64,000 bases of DNA from CBDDBH01 sp965225625. GTDB lineage: Bacteria > Pseudomonadota > Gammaproteobacteria > JADZEE01. A model generated the notes under the pieces. It had not been told where the DNA came from. It made no database searches and saw only the letters and a program-made list of their open reading frames with translations. A program made the translations under genes and the position numbers. Location of the stretch: NCBI GenBank assembly GCA_965225625.1, contig CBDDBH010000022.1:130213-194212 (forward strand). Reading direction: 5' to 3'. Shown piece after piece: positions 27,398 to 36,944 of this stretch. Every line of letters starts with the position of its first letter. Position 1 is the first letter of the stretch.

Positions 27398-29704
27398 CTA
27401 GTCTTCCAGCAGCAGCGGTAGCCACGGCATCGCCCGGTTCGGCGTCGATTGCGGGTCGTTGGGATCTGAACCGGCGGTAAATTCATCCAGGTTCGTAAAC
27501 CCGTCGCTGTCTGCGTCAGCCGTTGCATCCGCTGGGTTGAATGGGTCCAGAGCATTTGCGATCTCAAAGGCGTCCGGTATAGCGTCATTGTCGTCGTCGA
27601 GATCGGCGTTGTTGCCAGTTCCGTCTGCATCGGCGTCTAACGACTCGTTCGGATCGTTCGGGAAAACGTCGGCATTATCGCCGACGCCATCACTGTCGGT
27701 ATCGGCTGATTCTGCGGGGTCGAGCGGAAAAGCATCCGCGCCGTCCGCGACCCCATCGTTGTCATCGTCCGTGTCGCAGGCATCACCGGCGCCATCCGAG
27801 TCCGTGTCCAACTGATCCGAATTGGCAACCAGTGGGCAGTTATCGGCCGCGTTAAGTGTGCTGTCGGCATCCATATCCGGTGCCAGAGCGTTGAGAGCAA
27901 GGACCGCATCCGCGCGTCCGGCGCCAAACACGCTATCGACCCCGGCCACACCCAAATCGACGGCATTCGCCGTCAAAGCCCCACGTATCGCGGCTGAATT
28001 TGCGGACGGCGCGGCCTGTTTTAATAGCGCGGCAATACCCGCAACATGGGGCGCAGCCGCCGACGTGCCGAAAAAAGTGCTGGGGAATCCGCCTGCGCCG
28101 GTTACCGAAATGCCGTCTATGGCAGTGAGATCGGGTTTAGGTCGGTTCTGGATGCTTGGAAAATCGATCCTGGCTGGACCTTGTGAGCTGAAGAATTCGA
28201 TCTCGTCGTGGCCGGGATCGGCTGCGTTAATAGCGCCGACGGCGAGGACGTTCGACACACTGGCATGACCGAAGACACTGCCTGCTGGAGTCACATACTC
28301 CTGAACCTGTATACCCCCGCGCACGAACATCTCCAGTCGCTTACTCACACCGCTGGCGCGTACTACCGCCACCTGTACCGCCTGAGAGGCGCTGGTATTG
28401 TTGAAATAGCAGATAATTTCTAACGGATCCTGCGAGCCCGTCTGCAACCCTACACCTGCGCCCAGGACGTCCGTGCCTGATCCGTCAAGCAAAAACACAT
28501 CATAGTCATTTGCCGAGCCGCCGAACGGATCATTCCACTGCAGAATGGGAAGGATGAATTCGCCAGGGAATAGCGTGACGCTCATGGTAACGTCGAAGCC
28601 CTGGCCTGCGGCCGCTCCGAAACCGTGAAAATCTAAATTTTGAAAGGAGGTCGGCTCATAACCTGCTTCGTAGTGATTATGTGCACCGTTGCCGGCCGCC
28701 GACACAAACACCACCTGATCGGCAACAGCAGCAACGGCTTGAGCAAGATCGCCGTCAGCGAAAAAAGGTACGCTGCTGAATCCGATGTCATCAATGATCA
28801 CATCTGCATTGAAGGTATTGGCCAGGTCGTCCACCCGTTGGATGAAATCCAGGGTCGTGAGACCCGATCCGAATGCCAATTGCGCGGCCGGTGCGATATC
28901 GTGGATGATCTCGAGTATCGCGGTACCTTCCGTACAATCGAGGCCGGGATTACATTGGGCCAGGTTTCCGGGTTCCGGCGAACAGGTTCCGAATTGTGTG
29001 ACGTTGGCGGGGAGATCACCTGAGCTCTGCGCCGTTTCCTTGCCGACGGTCCCGTCTGAAATGACTCCCACCTTGACACCGCTGCCGTCCAGCCCGAGTT
29101 GCCGGATCATATCGGCGCGTAGAATCGCATCTCCCTCCGTTGTAGTGCCGCCGCTGCGGGGGCGACCGTATCGCGGCGGCGTTATCCGTTCGACAAACGG
29201 TAGCGCTGCAACCTCCTCCAGCCGGTCAAAAGGGATCCATGCCTGGACGATCTTCAGTTTTTGGTTGGTTACCTCTATATCGCTTTCCAGCTCATTCAAT
29301 TGAGCTAACTGCGTCGCACCAATTTTGAACAATCGGATATAGACCTGGACCCGTCCCGCCGGGCTGATGTGAACACTAAGGTTCGACAGCTGCTGAATGC
29401 CTTTAGCGCGGGCGTTGGCGCGGGTTATGTCGCGTGCTTTGGTGGCTGAAAGTATCGCGCTTAATGCGGGATTAATCTTCGATGGTGTTCGTTGGGTGTT
29501 CGGTTGCTTGAGCGACAGACCACGATTTCTCAGAATTTGCCGGATATCCAGCGGCGTTGTTTCACCTGCGTTCGCCTCGGCTTTGCTTGTTTCCTGAGCG
29601 CTCGCTCGCGCGGTGTACACACAGAACCCGATGGTCAACAGGGTTACAAAAATAATGCTTTTAATCGTGCCCAACGCAGGCACCGTACATCGCGGACACA
29701 CCAT
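27398..29704 (-). CDS. Exported subtilisin/sedolisin-like serine protease with thrombospondin type 3-like repeats
   Basis: A 768-residue protein. The start at ATG 29704 puts a signal peptide (GTIKSIIFVTLLTIGFCVYT... ASAQ) at the N-terminus. A propeptide-like region (about 40-190) precedes the peptidase domain: GVISDGTVG (Asp near 216), CTEGTAILEIIHD (Glu near 258, where classical S8 enzymes have His) and FFGTSAAAPHVAGIAALL (Ser near 546). From about 615 to 755 there are acidic calcium-binding repeats (DTDSDGVGDNAD, DADADGTGNNAD, DADSDGFTNLDEF). Probably surface-exposed or secreted. The Asp-Glu-Ser set suggests a sedolisin-like mechanism. Confidence 0.86.
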   Translation of the reverse strand: MVCPRCTVPALGTIKSIIFVTLLTIGFCVYTARASAQETSKAEANAGETTPLDIRQILRNRGLSLKQPNTQRTPSKINPALSAILSATKARDITRANARAKGIQQLSNLSVHISPAGRVQVYIRLFKIGATQLAQLNELESDIEVTNQKLKIVQAWIPFDRLEEVAALPFVERITPPRYGRPRSGGTTTEGDAILRADMIRQLGLDGSGVKVGVISDGTVGKETAQSSGDLPANVTQFGTCSPEPGNLAQCNPGLDCTEGTAILEIIHDIAPAAQLAFGSGLTTLDFIQRVDDLANTFNADVIIDDIGFSSVPFFADGDLAQAVAAVADQVVFVSAAGNGAHNHYEAGYEPTSFQNLDFHGFGAAAGQGFDVTMSVTLFPGEFILPILQWNDPFGGSANDYDVFLLDGSGTDVLGAGVGLQTGSQDPLEIICYFNNTSASQAVQVAVVRASGVSKRLEMFVRGGIQVQEYVTPAGSVFGHASVSNVLAVGAINAADPGHDEIEFFSSQGPARIDFPSIQNRPKPDLTAIDGISVTGAGGFPSTFFGTSAAAPHVAGIAALLKQAAPSANSAAIRGALTANAVDLGVAGVDSVFGAGRADAVLALNALAPDMDADSTLNAADNCPLVANSDQLDTDSDGAGDACDTDDDNDGVADGADAFPLDPAESADTDSDGVGDNADVFPNDPNESLDADADGTGNNADLDDDNDAIPDAFEIANALDPFNPADATADADSDGFTNLDEFTAGSDPNDPQSTPNRAMPWLPLLLED

Positions 29705-29796
29705 GTGGAGTCCCTGGCGATGGCAAGTGAACCAGTCACCCCAGTGTAGCGTAATCCTTGCGTCGTTACGTTCGTAGTTCCAACAAGCCCCGATAG

Positions 29797-30678
29797 TTAA
29801 CCGCTTTGTACTGGCAAATAAACATCGGTTTCCCACTCTTCGGGCGGCAGCGTGTCGGGATCGGCCATGTAATGATTGTAGGTCGGTTGCTCTCTTAAGA
29901 CATGACCGGAGCTACTCAACCACGGGCCGTAAAGATAAGCGTATTTTTCCTCCAGCCCTTCGTAAGGGCCTACGTGACGCGTGACGGCATACAAGCCGCC
30001 GCCGAGAAACCGTTCCGAGTACCCATCGCTCGGCGCCGTTGCGGCGCCCAAGTCAAAACAACAATCAAATTGACACTCGTGTTCGGCAGATCCTTCAAAG
30101 TCCTCGAGTGGAACCCCGTAAATTCCTTTTAAACTTTGCGCTTTGCCGCTCTGCTGAGCCCAAGCGAACAGTTCGCCGAAGGTCTTGAACATTTTTGAGT
30201 GCGGGCCAACATGGCGATTAGCGATGACCTTGAAGGGCTCTACGGAGACCAGTTTGACATCCAGCATGCCAGTGTTGCGGTCATCTCGACCGGGTGGGTT
30301 TGACAGGGAGGCTACCACCTCGGCGAGCTTATCAGGACGCTCGCGCAGATCGCTTGCAGTCGTGCCCGTCATATCGCGAAATGCCTTGGCAAAGGCTTGA
30401 GAGGAATCGTAGCCAACATCAAAGGCGATTTCGGTGATTGTTTTTGCCGTTTCCATCAACAGCACAGATGCTTTAGCCAGGCGTAGCCGCCTGACGGTCC
30501 CAAACGGAGTCTCGCCAGTGACAGTTCTATAAACGCGGTGAAAATGAAATGGTGAGATTGCCGCTACAGCGGCAAGTTTTTCCAGCGAGGGGGTAGTTTC
30601 AGCATGCTCGTTTAAAAACTGTAAGACCCGGTCAATCCGACTGATATAGTTTTCCTTGGTCGAAGTTTTCATATCCAT
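29797..30678 (-). CDS. AraC-family regulator with GyrI-like effector domain
   Basis: A 293-residue protein. The N-terminal AraC double HTH covers about residues 10-110 (FLNEHAETTPSLEKLAAVAAISPFHFHRVYR and ITEIAFDVGYDSSQAFAKAFRD). The C-terminal part (about 130-290) is a GyrI-like/AraC effector-binding domain (VEPFKVIANRHVGPHSKMFKTF, GGLYAVTRHVGPYEGL). Such proteins (Rob/SoxS-like, BmrR-like) respond to lipophilic ligands. Start ATG 30678; a second ATG two codons later is equally possible. Confidence 0.88.
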   Translation of the reverse strand: MDMKTSTKENYISRIDRVLQFLNEHAETTPSLEKLAAVAAISPFHFHRVYRTVTGETPFGTVRRLRLAKASVLLMETAKTITEIAFDVGYDSSQAFAKAFRDMTGTTASDLRERPDKLAEVVASLSNPPGRDDRNTGMLDVKLVSVEPFKVIANRHVGPHSKMFKTFGELFAWAQQSGKAQSLKGIYGVPLEDFEGSAEHECQFDCCFDLGAATAPSDGYSERFLGGGLYAVTRHVGPYEGLEEKYAYLYGPWLSSSGHVLREQPTYNHYMADPDTLPPEEWETDVYLPVQSG

Positions 30679-30894
30679 ATCCTTAAGGGGTGTAGTAGCA
30701 AGTTACGCCTGTAAGGAGGAATTGATGTTTCCGGGATTGCTTTTTTTGGCAGCGGATTTGCCGGTCCTGAAAGCTCGCGGAGCAGGCACTGCAAAAACTG
30801 TAGCTTGCGTGCGCCACACTGCTGCATCCGGCCGAGACCCTCGGTACCTGCGACTAAGCACCACAGCGTCTCGCGCCGGACCGGCGCTCGTTAC

Positions 30895-31290
30895 TTAGGC
30901 GAAGCCGAACTTCTTCATGCCTTCGGCCAATGCGTTTGCCTCCATGACAATGAGTTCGCGAAAGTTATCGCGCATCTCCCAGGTGCCATTAAAGCCTTTG
31001 GGCACGACAAAAGTGTCGCCGGTTTTGAATTCCTGTGGCGAACCGCCGGCTGCAGTCAGTACCGACGTGCCGTTCAATACGTGCACGAATTCGTCGAAAG
31101 GATAGTCATTGAATTCCAGCAGCCCATCGTCAGCGTCGTACACCATACTGACGATTTCTCCGGCGAAGAATCCGTGGCTTCTGTGACTCTGCACACCTTT
31201 TTTCAGTATCTCGGGTGGCCATAACGGCATCTCATCCAGACCTTCGCCGGCGAGTTTGCTCTTGTCAAATGCAATCGGGGTAGCGCTCAT
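30895..31290 (-). CDS. Cupin-domain protein (DUF861/EutQ-like)
   Basis: A 131-residue cupin with FNDYPFDEFVHVLNGTSVLT as motif 1 and GDTFVVPKGFNGTWEMRDN as motif 2; the tryptophan-rich motif 2 is typical of the DUF861/ureidoglycine-aminohydrolase-like branch. Start ATG 31290 is preceded by GGAGAAAATTCCC. The TauE transporter lies upstream on the same strand (132-bp gap). Substrate unknown. Confidence 0.83.
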   Translation of the reverse strand: MSATPIAFDKSKLAGEGLDEMPLWPPEILKKGVQSHRSHGFFAGEIVSMVYDADDGLLEFNDYPFDEFVHVLNGTSVLTAAGGSPQEFKTGDTFVVPKGFNGTWEMRDNFRELIVMEANALAEGMKKFGFA

Positions 31291-31422
31291 GGGAATTTTC
31301 TCCTTTGTTTTTTTGTGCTCATTGGCCGCACATATATTAGCAGCAGACGGTAACAAAGGTTGGTGACCGCCGGCATGAAACACAGTCCCATCGACTCTGG
31401 ATTGCGAACATACGCGACCCCG

Positions 31423-32175
31423 CTAAATTCCTTTGGCGATAAGACTCGCGCCCGATACAAGTAGCAGTATCGACAAGGCCTGACGAAATCGGTGGTCCGA
31501 AATCCTGCCGCGCAAGCGAGTGCCGATCGCGACACCTACAAGCGCCGGCAGCAGGGCGAGTGCCGAAGCAAGCAGAATGAACCGCGTGTATACCCCGGCC
31601 ACCGCGAAACTGAAGTAAATCGGCAGCGGATTAAGCAGAAAAACCAGGGCGCAGGTTGCGACGAAAGCGTCTTTCGCCAGCCGCAAATTGAGCAGATAGA
31701 CGATGAGGAGCGGACCGGCCAGGCTGGAGAAGCCGTTGACCAGTCCCGCCGCAGTGCCGACCGCGGGTGATAGCCAGCGCTCCGCACGCGGATTAATGGA
31801 GAATTCGACCCGGCGCAAGTTGAGTAGACCAGAGCCGAGCACGATCGCTCCGAGAATGATCGAAGTCGTGTCGGTCTTGAGCTCTGCCAGCAGTAGCGAG
31901 CCGGGTATCGTCGCCAACAGCATAGTGACAATGAAAGGCCAAAAGCGCTTCAGGCTGGCGCCCAAGTTGCCGGTGTGGACTGCCTGAACCGCGTTGGTGC
32001 CGAGGATCGGGATGGTCATGATGGCGATAGCAGTGACCGGATCGGTTATCGCGGCAAGTGGCGGCACGGAAATCAGTGGCAAACCTGCGCCAAAGGCGCC
32101 TTTCACTGTGCCGGCACCCAGTAGTACGGCCACAGCAATGAGTATTGTCGTTGTTCCAATATCGGGAAATGGCAT
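31423..32175 (-). CDS. TauE/SafE family permease
   Basis: A 250-residue membrane protein with about eight helices. GTVKGAFGAGLPLISVPPLA near residue 22 and GLVNGFSSLAGPLLIVYLLN near 140 are the two symmetric, glycine-rich family motifs. Members export or import sulfonates, sulfite or organic anions. The frame is open upstream only a little, and ATG 32175 fits the first helix. Confidence 0.86.
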   Translation of the reverse strand: MPFPDIGTTTILIAVAVLLGAGTVKGAFGAGLPLISVPPLAAITDPVTAIAIMTIPILGTNAVQAVHTGNLGASLKRFWPFIVTMLLATIPGSLLLAELKTDTTSIILGAIVLGSGLLNLRRVEFSINPRAERWLSPAVGTAAGLVNGFSSLAGPLLIVYLLNLRLAKDAFVATCALVFLLNPLPIYFSFAVAGVYTRFILLASALALLPALVGVAIGTRLRGRISDHRFRQALSILLLVSGASLIAKGI

Positions 32176-32326
32176 TGCTGCGTTCTCGCGGTTGGCGATC
32201 GGCCATCCCGTTGCGTAATGGAATCTGTCTGCACTGAACGTGCAGCTGCATTCGGTGAAGTATAAAGAAAATCAGTCGCCTTGCGGGCAATGCAAGCTGG
32301 CTCCCGTGAGCGTAAGCCGCTTCAGC

Positions 32327-32566
32327 TCAACGGCTCGATGAATAGATTGCCAGAAATGCCGTCACGGCGGCGTCCGCCTGCGCTTCTACCTCCACAGGAC
32401 CGGAAGCGGCCGTAGCGCCTGCCGTCTGTGCCACCAGTCGCTCCATGAACAACAGGCCCTTTAACTGCTTGGTCGCCTGCGGATGCAAGGCCTGGGAGAC
32501 CTCTAATGCGATGTCTTCAGTGAGGGCAGCAAGTAGGCCTTCTTTGCTACAGTATCGTATAGGGAG
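32327..32566 (-). CDS. Possible small helical protein
   Basis: About 79 residues from ATG 32566, divergent from the HpaB-like gene. The sequence is amphipathic and helix-prone (LTEDIALEVSQALHPQATKQ... LLFMERLVAQTAG) and does not look like random antisense, but I recognise no family, and the start is uncertain because there is no clear ribosome site. Confidence 0.35.
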   Translation of the reverse strand, partial: LPIRYCSKEGLLAALTEDIALEVSQALHPQATKQLKGLLFMERLVAQTAGATAASGPVEVEAQADAAVTAFLAIYSSSR

Positions 32567-32605
32567 CATACAATAGTGCTGCACCAGACCTTCGAGGAGC
32601 AAACC

Positions 32606-34156
32606 ATGATCCGCACCGGCAAAGAATATTTGGAGTCGATCCGCGATGGTCGCCGCGTGATGTGCGGCGGCGAACTCATCGACGATGTCACTACCCATCC
32701 TAAAACGCGCGGTTACGCTAAACAGGTCGCCGCGTTTTACGATTTGCACAACGATCCGGAACATCAGGATGCACTTACTTATATTGACGATGACGCAGTG
32801 CGCCGCCCGAAACACTGGAAGTTGCCTCGTAACATCGACGACGTAGTCGAACGCCGCATCTACTTCGATTACATATTTCGCCGGTTCCACGGTGGCGGAT
32901 GGACCCGGCTGCCGTGCAGCAACAACGCCACCATGATGATGCTGGTGGACGATCCGCAACCCTGGCAGGAGCAGAGCACCTACGGTGTCGGTAAGCCGTT
33001 CGCCGATAACATTAAAAATGCCTGGCAGGAGTTACGTGACGCTGACCTGGCGGCAGCGCCAATGTTCATCGATCTTCAATACGATCGCACGGCGACCGAC
33101 GAAGAGCGGGTGCCGATGTTGAGTATTGTTGAGGAGCGCGAAGACGGTATTGTTGTTGAGGGGTGGAAGGCCGTTGGCACCGGACCGGTTTTCTCAAACT
33201 GGCTCAATATCGGTGTATTGTGGAATGTCGGCACGCAGCCTGATCAAGTGATCTTCGCACGGGTGCCGGCCAACGTGGCAGGACTAACCCATGTCGCGCG
33301 TGACTCCTACGCGAAGGATGACGCGGCTGTCTATGATTCGCCTTTTTCGCAGCTTGGCGACGAGCTGGATTCCATGGCGTATTTCGACAACGTGGTCATT
33401 CCGTGGGAGCACATCTTTCATCTGGGTAGCGTGGAGCACGCGAAGCACTACCCCCAGCGACTGTTCGATTGGATCCATGTTGAAACACAGATCCGGCACG
33501 TCGTTAATGCGGAACTACTGACGGGCCTTGGTCTGCTGGTGACCGAAGCACTCGGGACCTCAAAGCATCCGGTTGTTGCCTCTCAGGTCGCCGACATGAT
33601 CCGCTTTCGAGAGACTTGCCGAGCCTTCACGCTGGCCGCGGAAGGCTCCGGCAACGTCACGCCTGGCGGGCTGTACAAACCCAATAATATCTTCGTCGAT
33701 CTGGGTCGTGCGTTTTATATAGAGAACAACAGCAAGCATGTTGAAGTGCTGACGGATCTGTGTGGCCGCAGCATCATGCTGCAACCCACGCAAGGCGATC
33801 TCGACGATGAATACATTGGGCCGCATCTGGCCGATGCGCTGCGCGGTCGCCATATCAGTGCGCGCGATCGGATGAAGATCGTCAAAGTGATCCGCGACCG
33901 CTATTACTCGGAAGCTGGGGCACGCCATGAGATTTTCGAGCGATTCAACGGCACGCCGCTGTTTCTCATTAAGCTGCTGACGATGCAGCGTGTGGAATAC
34001 GCAGTGGACGGACCGTTGGTGGAGCTTGCCCGCGAGGTGTGCGGACTGGGCGACGCCACCGAGCTAATTGCTCGCGCTGCCGACGAACGCAAGAAGACGC
34101 AAGATAAACAACCGCTGCCTGACTATATTCGTGGCCAAGACGTAGAGACGGTGTAG
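32606..34156 (+). CDS. 4-hydroxyphenylacetate 3-monooxygenase-like flavoprotein (HpaB family)
   Basis: A 516-residue FADH2-using group D monooxygenase. Start ATG 32606 (MIRTGKEYLESIRDGRRVM) has AGGAG at a good distance, and this N-terminus matches the family. Further landmarks: YVAG-type lid replaced by LPCSNNATMMML near 110, PWEHIFHLG near 270 and LCGRSIMLQPTQGD near 390, HpaB-like. It hydroxylates phenolic or related substrates with reduced flavin from a separate reductase (HpaC), which is not in the window. Confidence 0.87.
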   Translation: MIRTGKEYLESIRDGRRVMCGGELIDDVTTHPKTRGYAKQVAAFYDLHNDPEHQDALTYIDDDAVRRPKHWKLPRNIDDVVERRIYFDYIFRRFHGGGWTRLPCSNNATMMMLVDDPQPWQEQSTYGVGKPFADNIKNAWQELRDADLAAAPMFIDLQYDRTATDEERVPMLSIVEEREDGIVVEGWKAVGTGPVFSNWLNIGVLWNVGTQPDQVIFARVPANVAGLTHVARDSYAKDDAAVYDSPFSQLGDELDSMAYFDNVVIPWEHIFHLGSVEHAKHYPQRLFDWIHVETQIRHVVNAELLTGLGLLVTEALGTSKHPVVASQVADMIRFRETCRAFTLAAEGSGNVTPGGLYKPNNIFVDLGRAFYIENNSKHVEVLTDLCGRSIMLQPTQGDLDDEYIGPHLADALRGRHISARDRMKIVKVIRDRYYSEAGARHEIFERFNGTPLFLIKLLTMQRVEYAVDGPLVELAREVCGLGDATELIARAADERKKTQDKQPLPDYIRGQDVETV

Positions 34157-34163
34157 CAGGGTA

Positions 34164-34194
34164 GCGCCGCGGTTAACCCTCTACTTCGCGGCGC
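34164..34194. terminator. GC-rich hairpin between convergent genes
   Basis: GCGCCGCG and CGCGGCGC pair across a 15-nt loop just after the HpaB-like stop. There is no T-run, so intrinsic termination is only a possibility. Confidence 0.3.
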
Positions 34195-34233
34195 CCTCGT
34201 GACCACCCAGGATCCCTAAATGCAATAAGGGCG

Positions 34234-35610
34234 CTAGGCTCCGCGTTTTACGATTATGGCCGTCATGTCATCGGCCTGCCGGCTGTTGCCGACGAAGGCG
34301 CGGACCGCATCGTCTACGCGTTCGAGAATGATCTGGGCGCTTTGCTGACGCTGCTCAGATACGACTTGCTGCAGGCGCTTAAGACCGAATTGTTCGCCGT
34401 CCGCGTTCGCCCATTCGTAGAAGCCATCAGTGAACAGCACGAGAACGTCGCCGGGCGCCAGCTCCAGTGTTATCGCTTCATCGATGATGCTGTCTTCCAT
34501 AAGTCCGAGCGGCACACCTTGTGCGTCGATCGTGCCGATGGCATCGGTTTTCCCGTGCACATGTAGCGTAGGTGCGTGACCTGCCGATAAATAGACTGCC
34601 GAATGGTTGTCGGGGTCGAGCTCGAGCAGTGCCACCGTCACAAAACGGCCGGCCTGCATGTCGTCGAACAGCAGTTTGTTGACTCGTTCTATCACCGTTG
34701 CGACCGCGACGGAGCCGCCGACACAGGCGCGCAGGTACGCGCGGCAGGCCGCGGTCACTAGCGCCGGTCCAATTCCATGGCCGGTAACATCGGCAAGCGA
34801 CAGCACGACCCGGTTTCCATCAATGGCTTGCCAATCGTAGTAGTCGCCGCCCGCTTGATCGGCAGGTCGACTCATCGCGGCGATTGTGTAACCCGCCAGC
34901 ACCGGCATAGTCTCGGGTAACAGGCTGCGCTGGATCTCGCTGGCGAGATCCAGGTCGCGTTGCAGCTGGTCGCGCTGGCGGCGGGTTTCCCCTTCACTCA
35001 CCGCGATAAGGACATAGCCGCGGACCCTGGCGGTGACCAAGGTGATGGCTGCAGTTGCGATCGCCAACATCAGCGTCAGATTCAAATACACAAACGGGTA
35101 ATCCGTGTGAGCTTCGGTTGCGGTGAATACATAGATGACCAACAGCGCGTAGCCGACGGTTCCGGCGCTGCCTGTGAGTGCGGCACCTTTGGGATCCATA
35201 CGCAAAACGGATAAAGCGATGATGACGATGATGAAACCGTAACCCACCGATCCGAGCAATACGAAAGGATCCACTGGTGTCAGCGTGATGATCAACGCCA
35301 GGCCGATTGTGGGGAACAAACACTCAGCGACTGCTTGCGTCCGCCAGGCTGTACCCCGTATCAAACCACTATTAGCGGTGTTACTGGCCAGACGTTGCAG
35401 CAGCACCAGTTCCGCAACGACATAGATGAGCGTTATGCCCATTATGAGTGGTCCTGCCAGCGGCGACTCGGACAACGGAACGACGGTACGGAAGATGCCA
35501 ATCGTAAGTACTAATGCGAAGGCACCAAGCATGCAGCGGATACGCAGCGTCTCGCTGCGCAAAAGGGCAACTTCGAAGGCTTCGACGTCGAGACGACTTG
35601 CATTGTCCAT
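34234..35610 (-). CDS. Membrane-anchored PP2C/SpoIIE-type phosphatase
   Basis: A 458-residue protein with six membrane segments in the first 200 residues (e.g. LIMGITLIYVVAELVLL, GYGFIIVIIALSVL, LTLMLAIATAAITLV), a short coiled linker (RRQRDQLQRDLDLASEIQRSLLPE) and a C-terminal SpoIIE/RsbU phosphatase domain with metal-binding QAGGDYYDW and LADVTGHGIGPALV, and the late motif TDGFYEW. It is expected to dephosphorylate a STAS protein; one is encoded at 9254-9631. Start TTG/ATG near 35610. Confidence 0.92.
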   Translation of the reverse strand: MDNASRLDVEAFEVALLRSETLRIRCMLGAFALVLTIGIFRTVVPLSESPLAGPLIMGITLIYVVAELVLLQRLASNTANSGLIRGTAWRTQAVAECLFPTIGLALIITLTPVDPFVLLGSVGYGFIIVIIALSVLRMDPKGAALTGSAGTVGYALLVIYVFTATEAHTDYPFVYLNLTLMLAIATAAITLVTARVRGYVLIAVSEGETRRQRDQLQRDLDLASEIQRSLLPETMPVLAGYTIAAMSRPADQAGGDYYDWQAIDGNRVVLSLADVTGHGIGPALVTAACRAYLRACVGGSVAVATVIERVNKLLFDDMQAGRFVTVALLELDPDNHSAVYLSAGHAPTLHVHGKTDAIGTIDAQGVPLGLMEDSIIDEAITLELAPGDVLVLFTDGFYEWANADGEQFGLKRLQQVVSEQRQQSAQIILERVDDAVRAFVGNSRQADDMTAIIVKRGA

Positions 35611-35635
35611 AGTTAATCAGCGGTTTCTCTCGACC

Positions 35636-35999
35636 TTAACATTGTTCTGCAAAAGTACTGAGCACGATCCCTGGGTCGCTAACCGCGGAAAGAATGGGAA
35701 GATCAATCCCAGCCTGACGGTATGTGTCCAGCCGTTGCCGGCATTCATCTATAGTGCCGGCTATCACCAGGCGTTCGATTACGCTGTCCGGGACTGCGGC
35801 AGGACCATCGCTTGGAATTGCGTTCAGCACGTCCGTCGCCACGCCGGTTTCCTTCGCAATGTTGGGAAATCCGACGAGATAGTTGGCGACCAAGGGTCGA
35901 ACAGCTTCGCGGGCAGCGGCGCCGTCCGTGTTTCATCGAGATCACCAGCGCGGCGGGCGATTTCGGGCTGGGCGTTGCCGCTGCGCATCGCGCCCTCAT
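35636..35999 (-). pseudogene. 3' remnant of an LLM-class flavin oxidoreductase
   Basis: The minus strand encodes a typical C-terminus (DGAAAREAVRPLVANYLVGF... GTIDECRQRLDTYRQAGID), then hits a stop at about 35934 upstream. A different frame beyond (GDLDET) appears to continue the family pattern, implying a frameshift near 35930. Homology ends near 36000 where an IS1380 fragment begins. The gene has lost its 5' part and is not functional. Confidence 0.75.
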
Positions 36000-36016
36000 T
36001 GATACCCTCGAGCGCC

Positions 36017-36868
36017 CGGCACGTCCTTTACGCTATAAGACTCCCCGGCAACGAGGTGCTGCAACGGGAGATCGCCCCTCTGCTCAGGAGGCCGGTGGGC
36101 AGGCCGCCGAAGCGTCCTGTGATCCTATACGACGACTTTTGGTATCGTGCCGGGAGTTGGGACCGCGCTCGGCGGGTGGTGGCCAAGGTGGAGTGGCATA
36201 GGGGAGAGCTGTTCCCTCGGGTGGGCTTCATCGTCACGAACATGACGGCTGGCCCCGAAGGAGTGGTGCGATTCTACAATGGTCGTGGGACAGCCGAGCA
36301 GTGGATCAAGGAGGGCAAGTACGCCCTGAACTGGACTCGGCTGTCGTGCCATCGGTTCGTGGCCAACCGGGTGCGTCTGTCTCTGTTCGTCCTGGCGTAC
36401 AACCTTGGGAACTTCCTTCGCCGGCTGTGTCTGCCCAAGGCGGTCAAGCACTGGTCGCTGCGGAGCGTGCAGGTCAAGCTGATCAAGATGGGAGGCCGTC
36501 TGGTGCGGCACTCCCGGTGGTTGATCTTTCAGTTGTCCGAGGTGTCGGTTCCTCGACGGTTGTTCCAGGGAGTGTTGGATCGTATCGGCCGGTTATCGCC
36601 GGCGCCAAGCTGAGGGAGGGTACAACCACGATCTTGCCAAGAGGGGGAGAGCGCTCCAGGGAGTCGCCTTGTCTTCAATGCGCTTTCACCCCACTGGCAG
36701 GGGACACGAGGACGATGAAGACGGACAAGAAGGGTGCTCTACGACTGCAAACGCATCTCTTATTGGATAGACCGGCGATTGACTGGCCTTGCAGGACCTG
36801 ACTATGATGCTACCATCTCGTTTGGGCTGCCCTTTGAGCCGGAAGACTCCCAATATGGGAAATACCGG
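36017..36868 (+). mobile_element. IS1380-type element, 3' part
   Basis: Carries the C-terminal transposase half and the non-coding tail ending ATATGGGAAATACCGG, the same right end as at 39723, 40109 and 55383 (read inverted). The 5' half is missing at the junction with the flavin oxidoreductase remnant. Confidence 0.8.
36020..36613 (+). pseudogene. IS1380-type transposase, 5'-truncated
   Basis: About 197 residues corresponding to the C-terminal half (HVLYAIRLPGNEVLQREIAP, then VVRFYNGRGTAEQWIKEGKY, the latter holding the catalytic glutamate region). Compared with the copy at 40365-41730 the reading frame here is uninterrupted, so this fragment shows what the intact C-terminus should be. An open frame continues upstream into unrelated DNA, so an automated caller would produce a chimeric protein. 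Confidence 0.82.
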
Positions 36869-36944
36869 GTAATGTCTCGGCGGAAACAAACCGGCGCGCC
36901 GAGCGGGGAAGGAGGTCGGGCATGGAAATAACGTCTACAACATC

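Noticed and set aside
35426..36613. A single 395-codon plus-strand gene
   Set aside because: It joins antisense of the phosphatase and flavin-enzyme remnant to the IS1380 transposase end; chimeric open frame.
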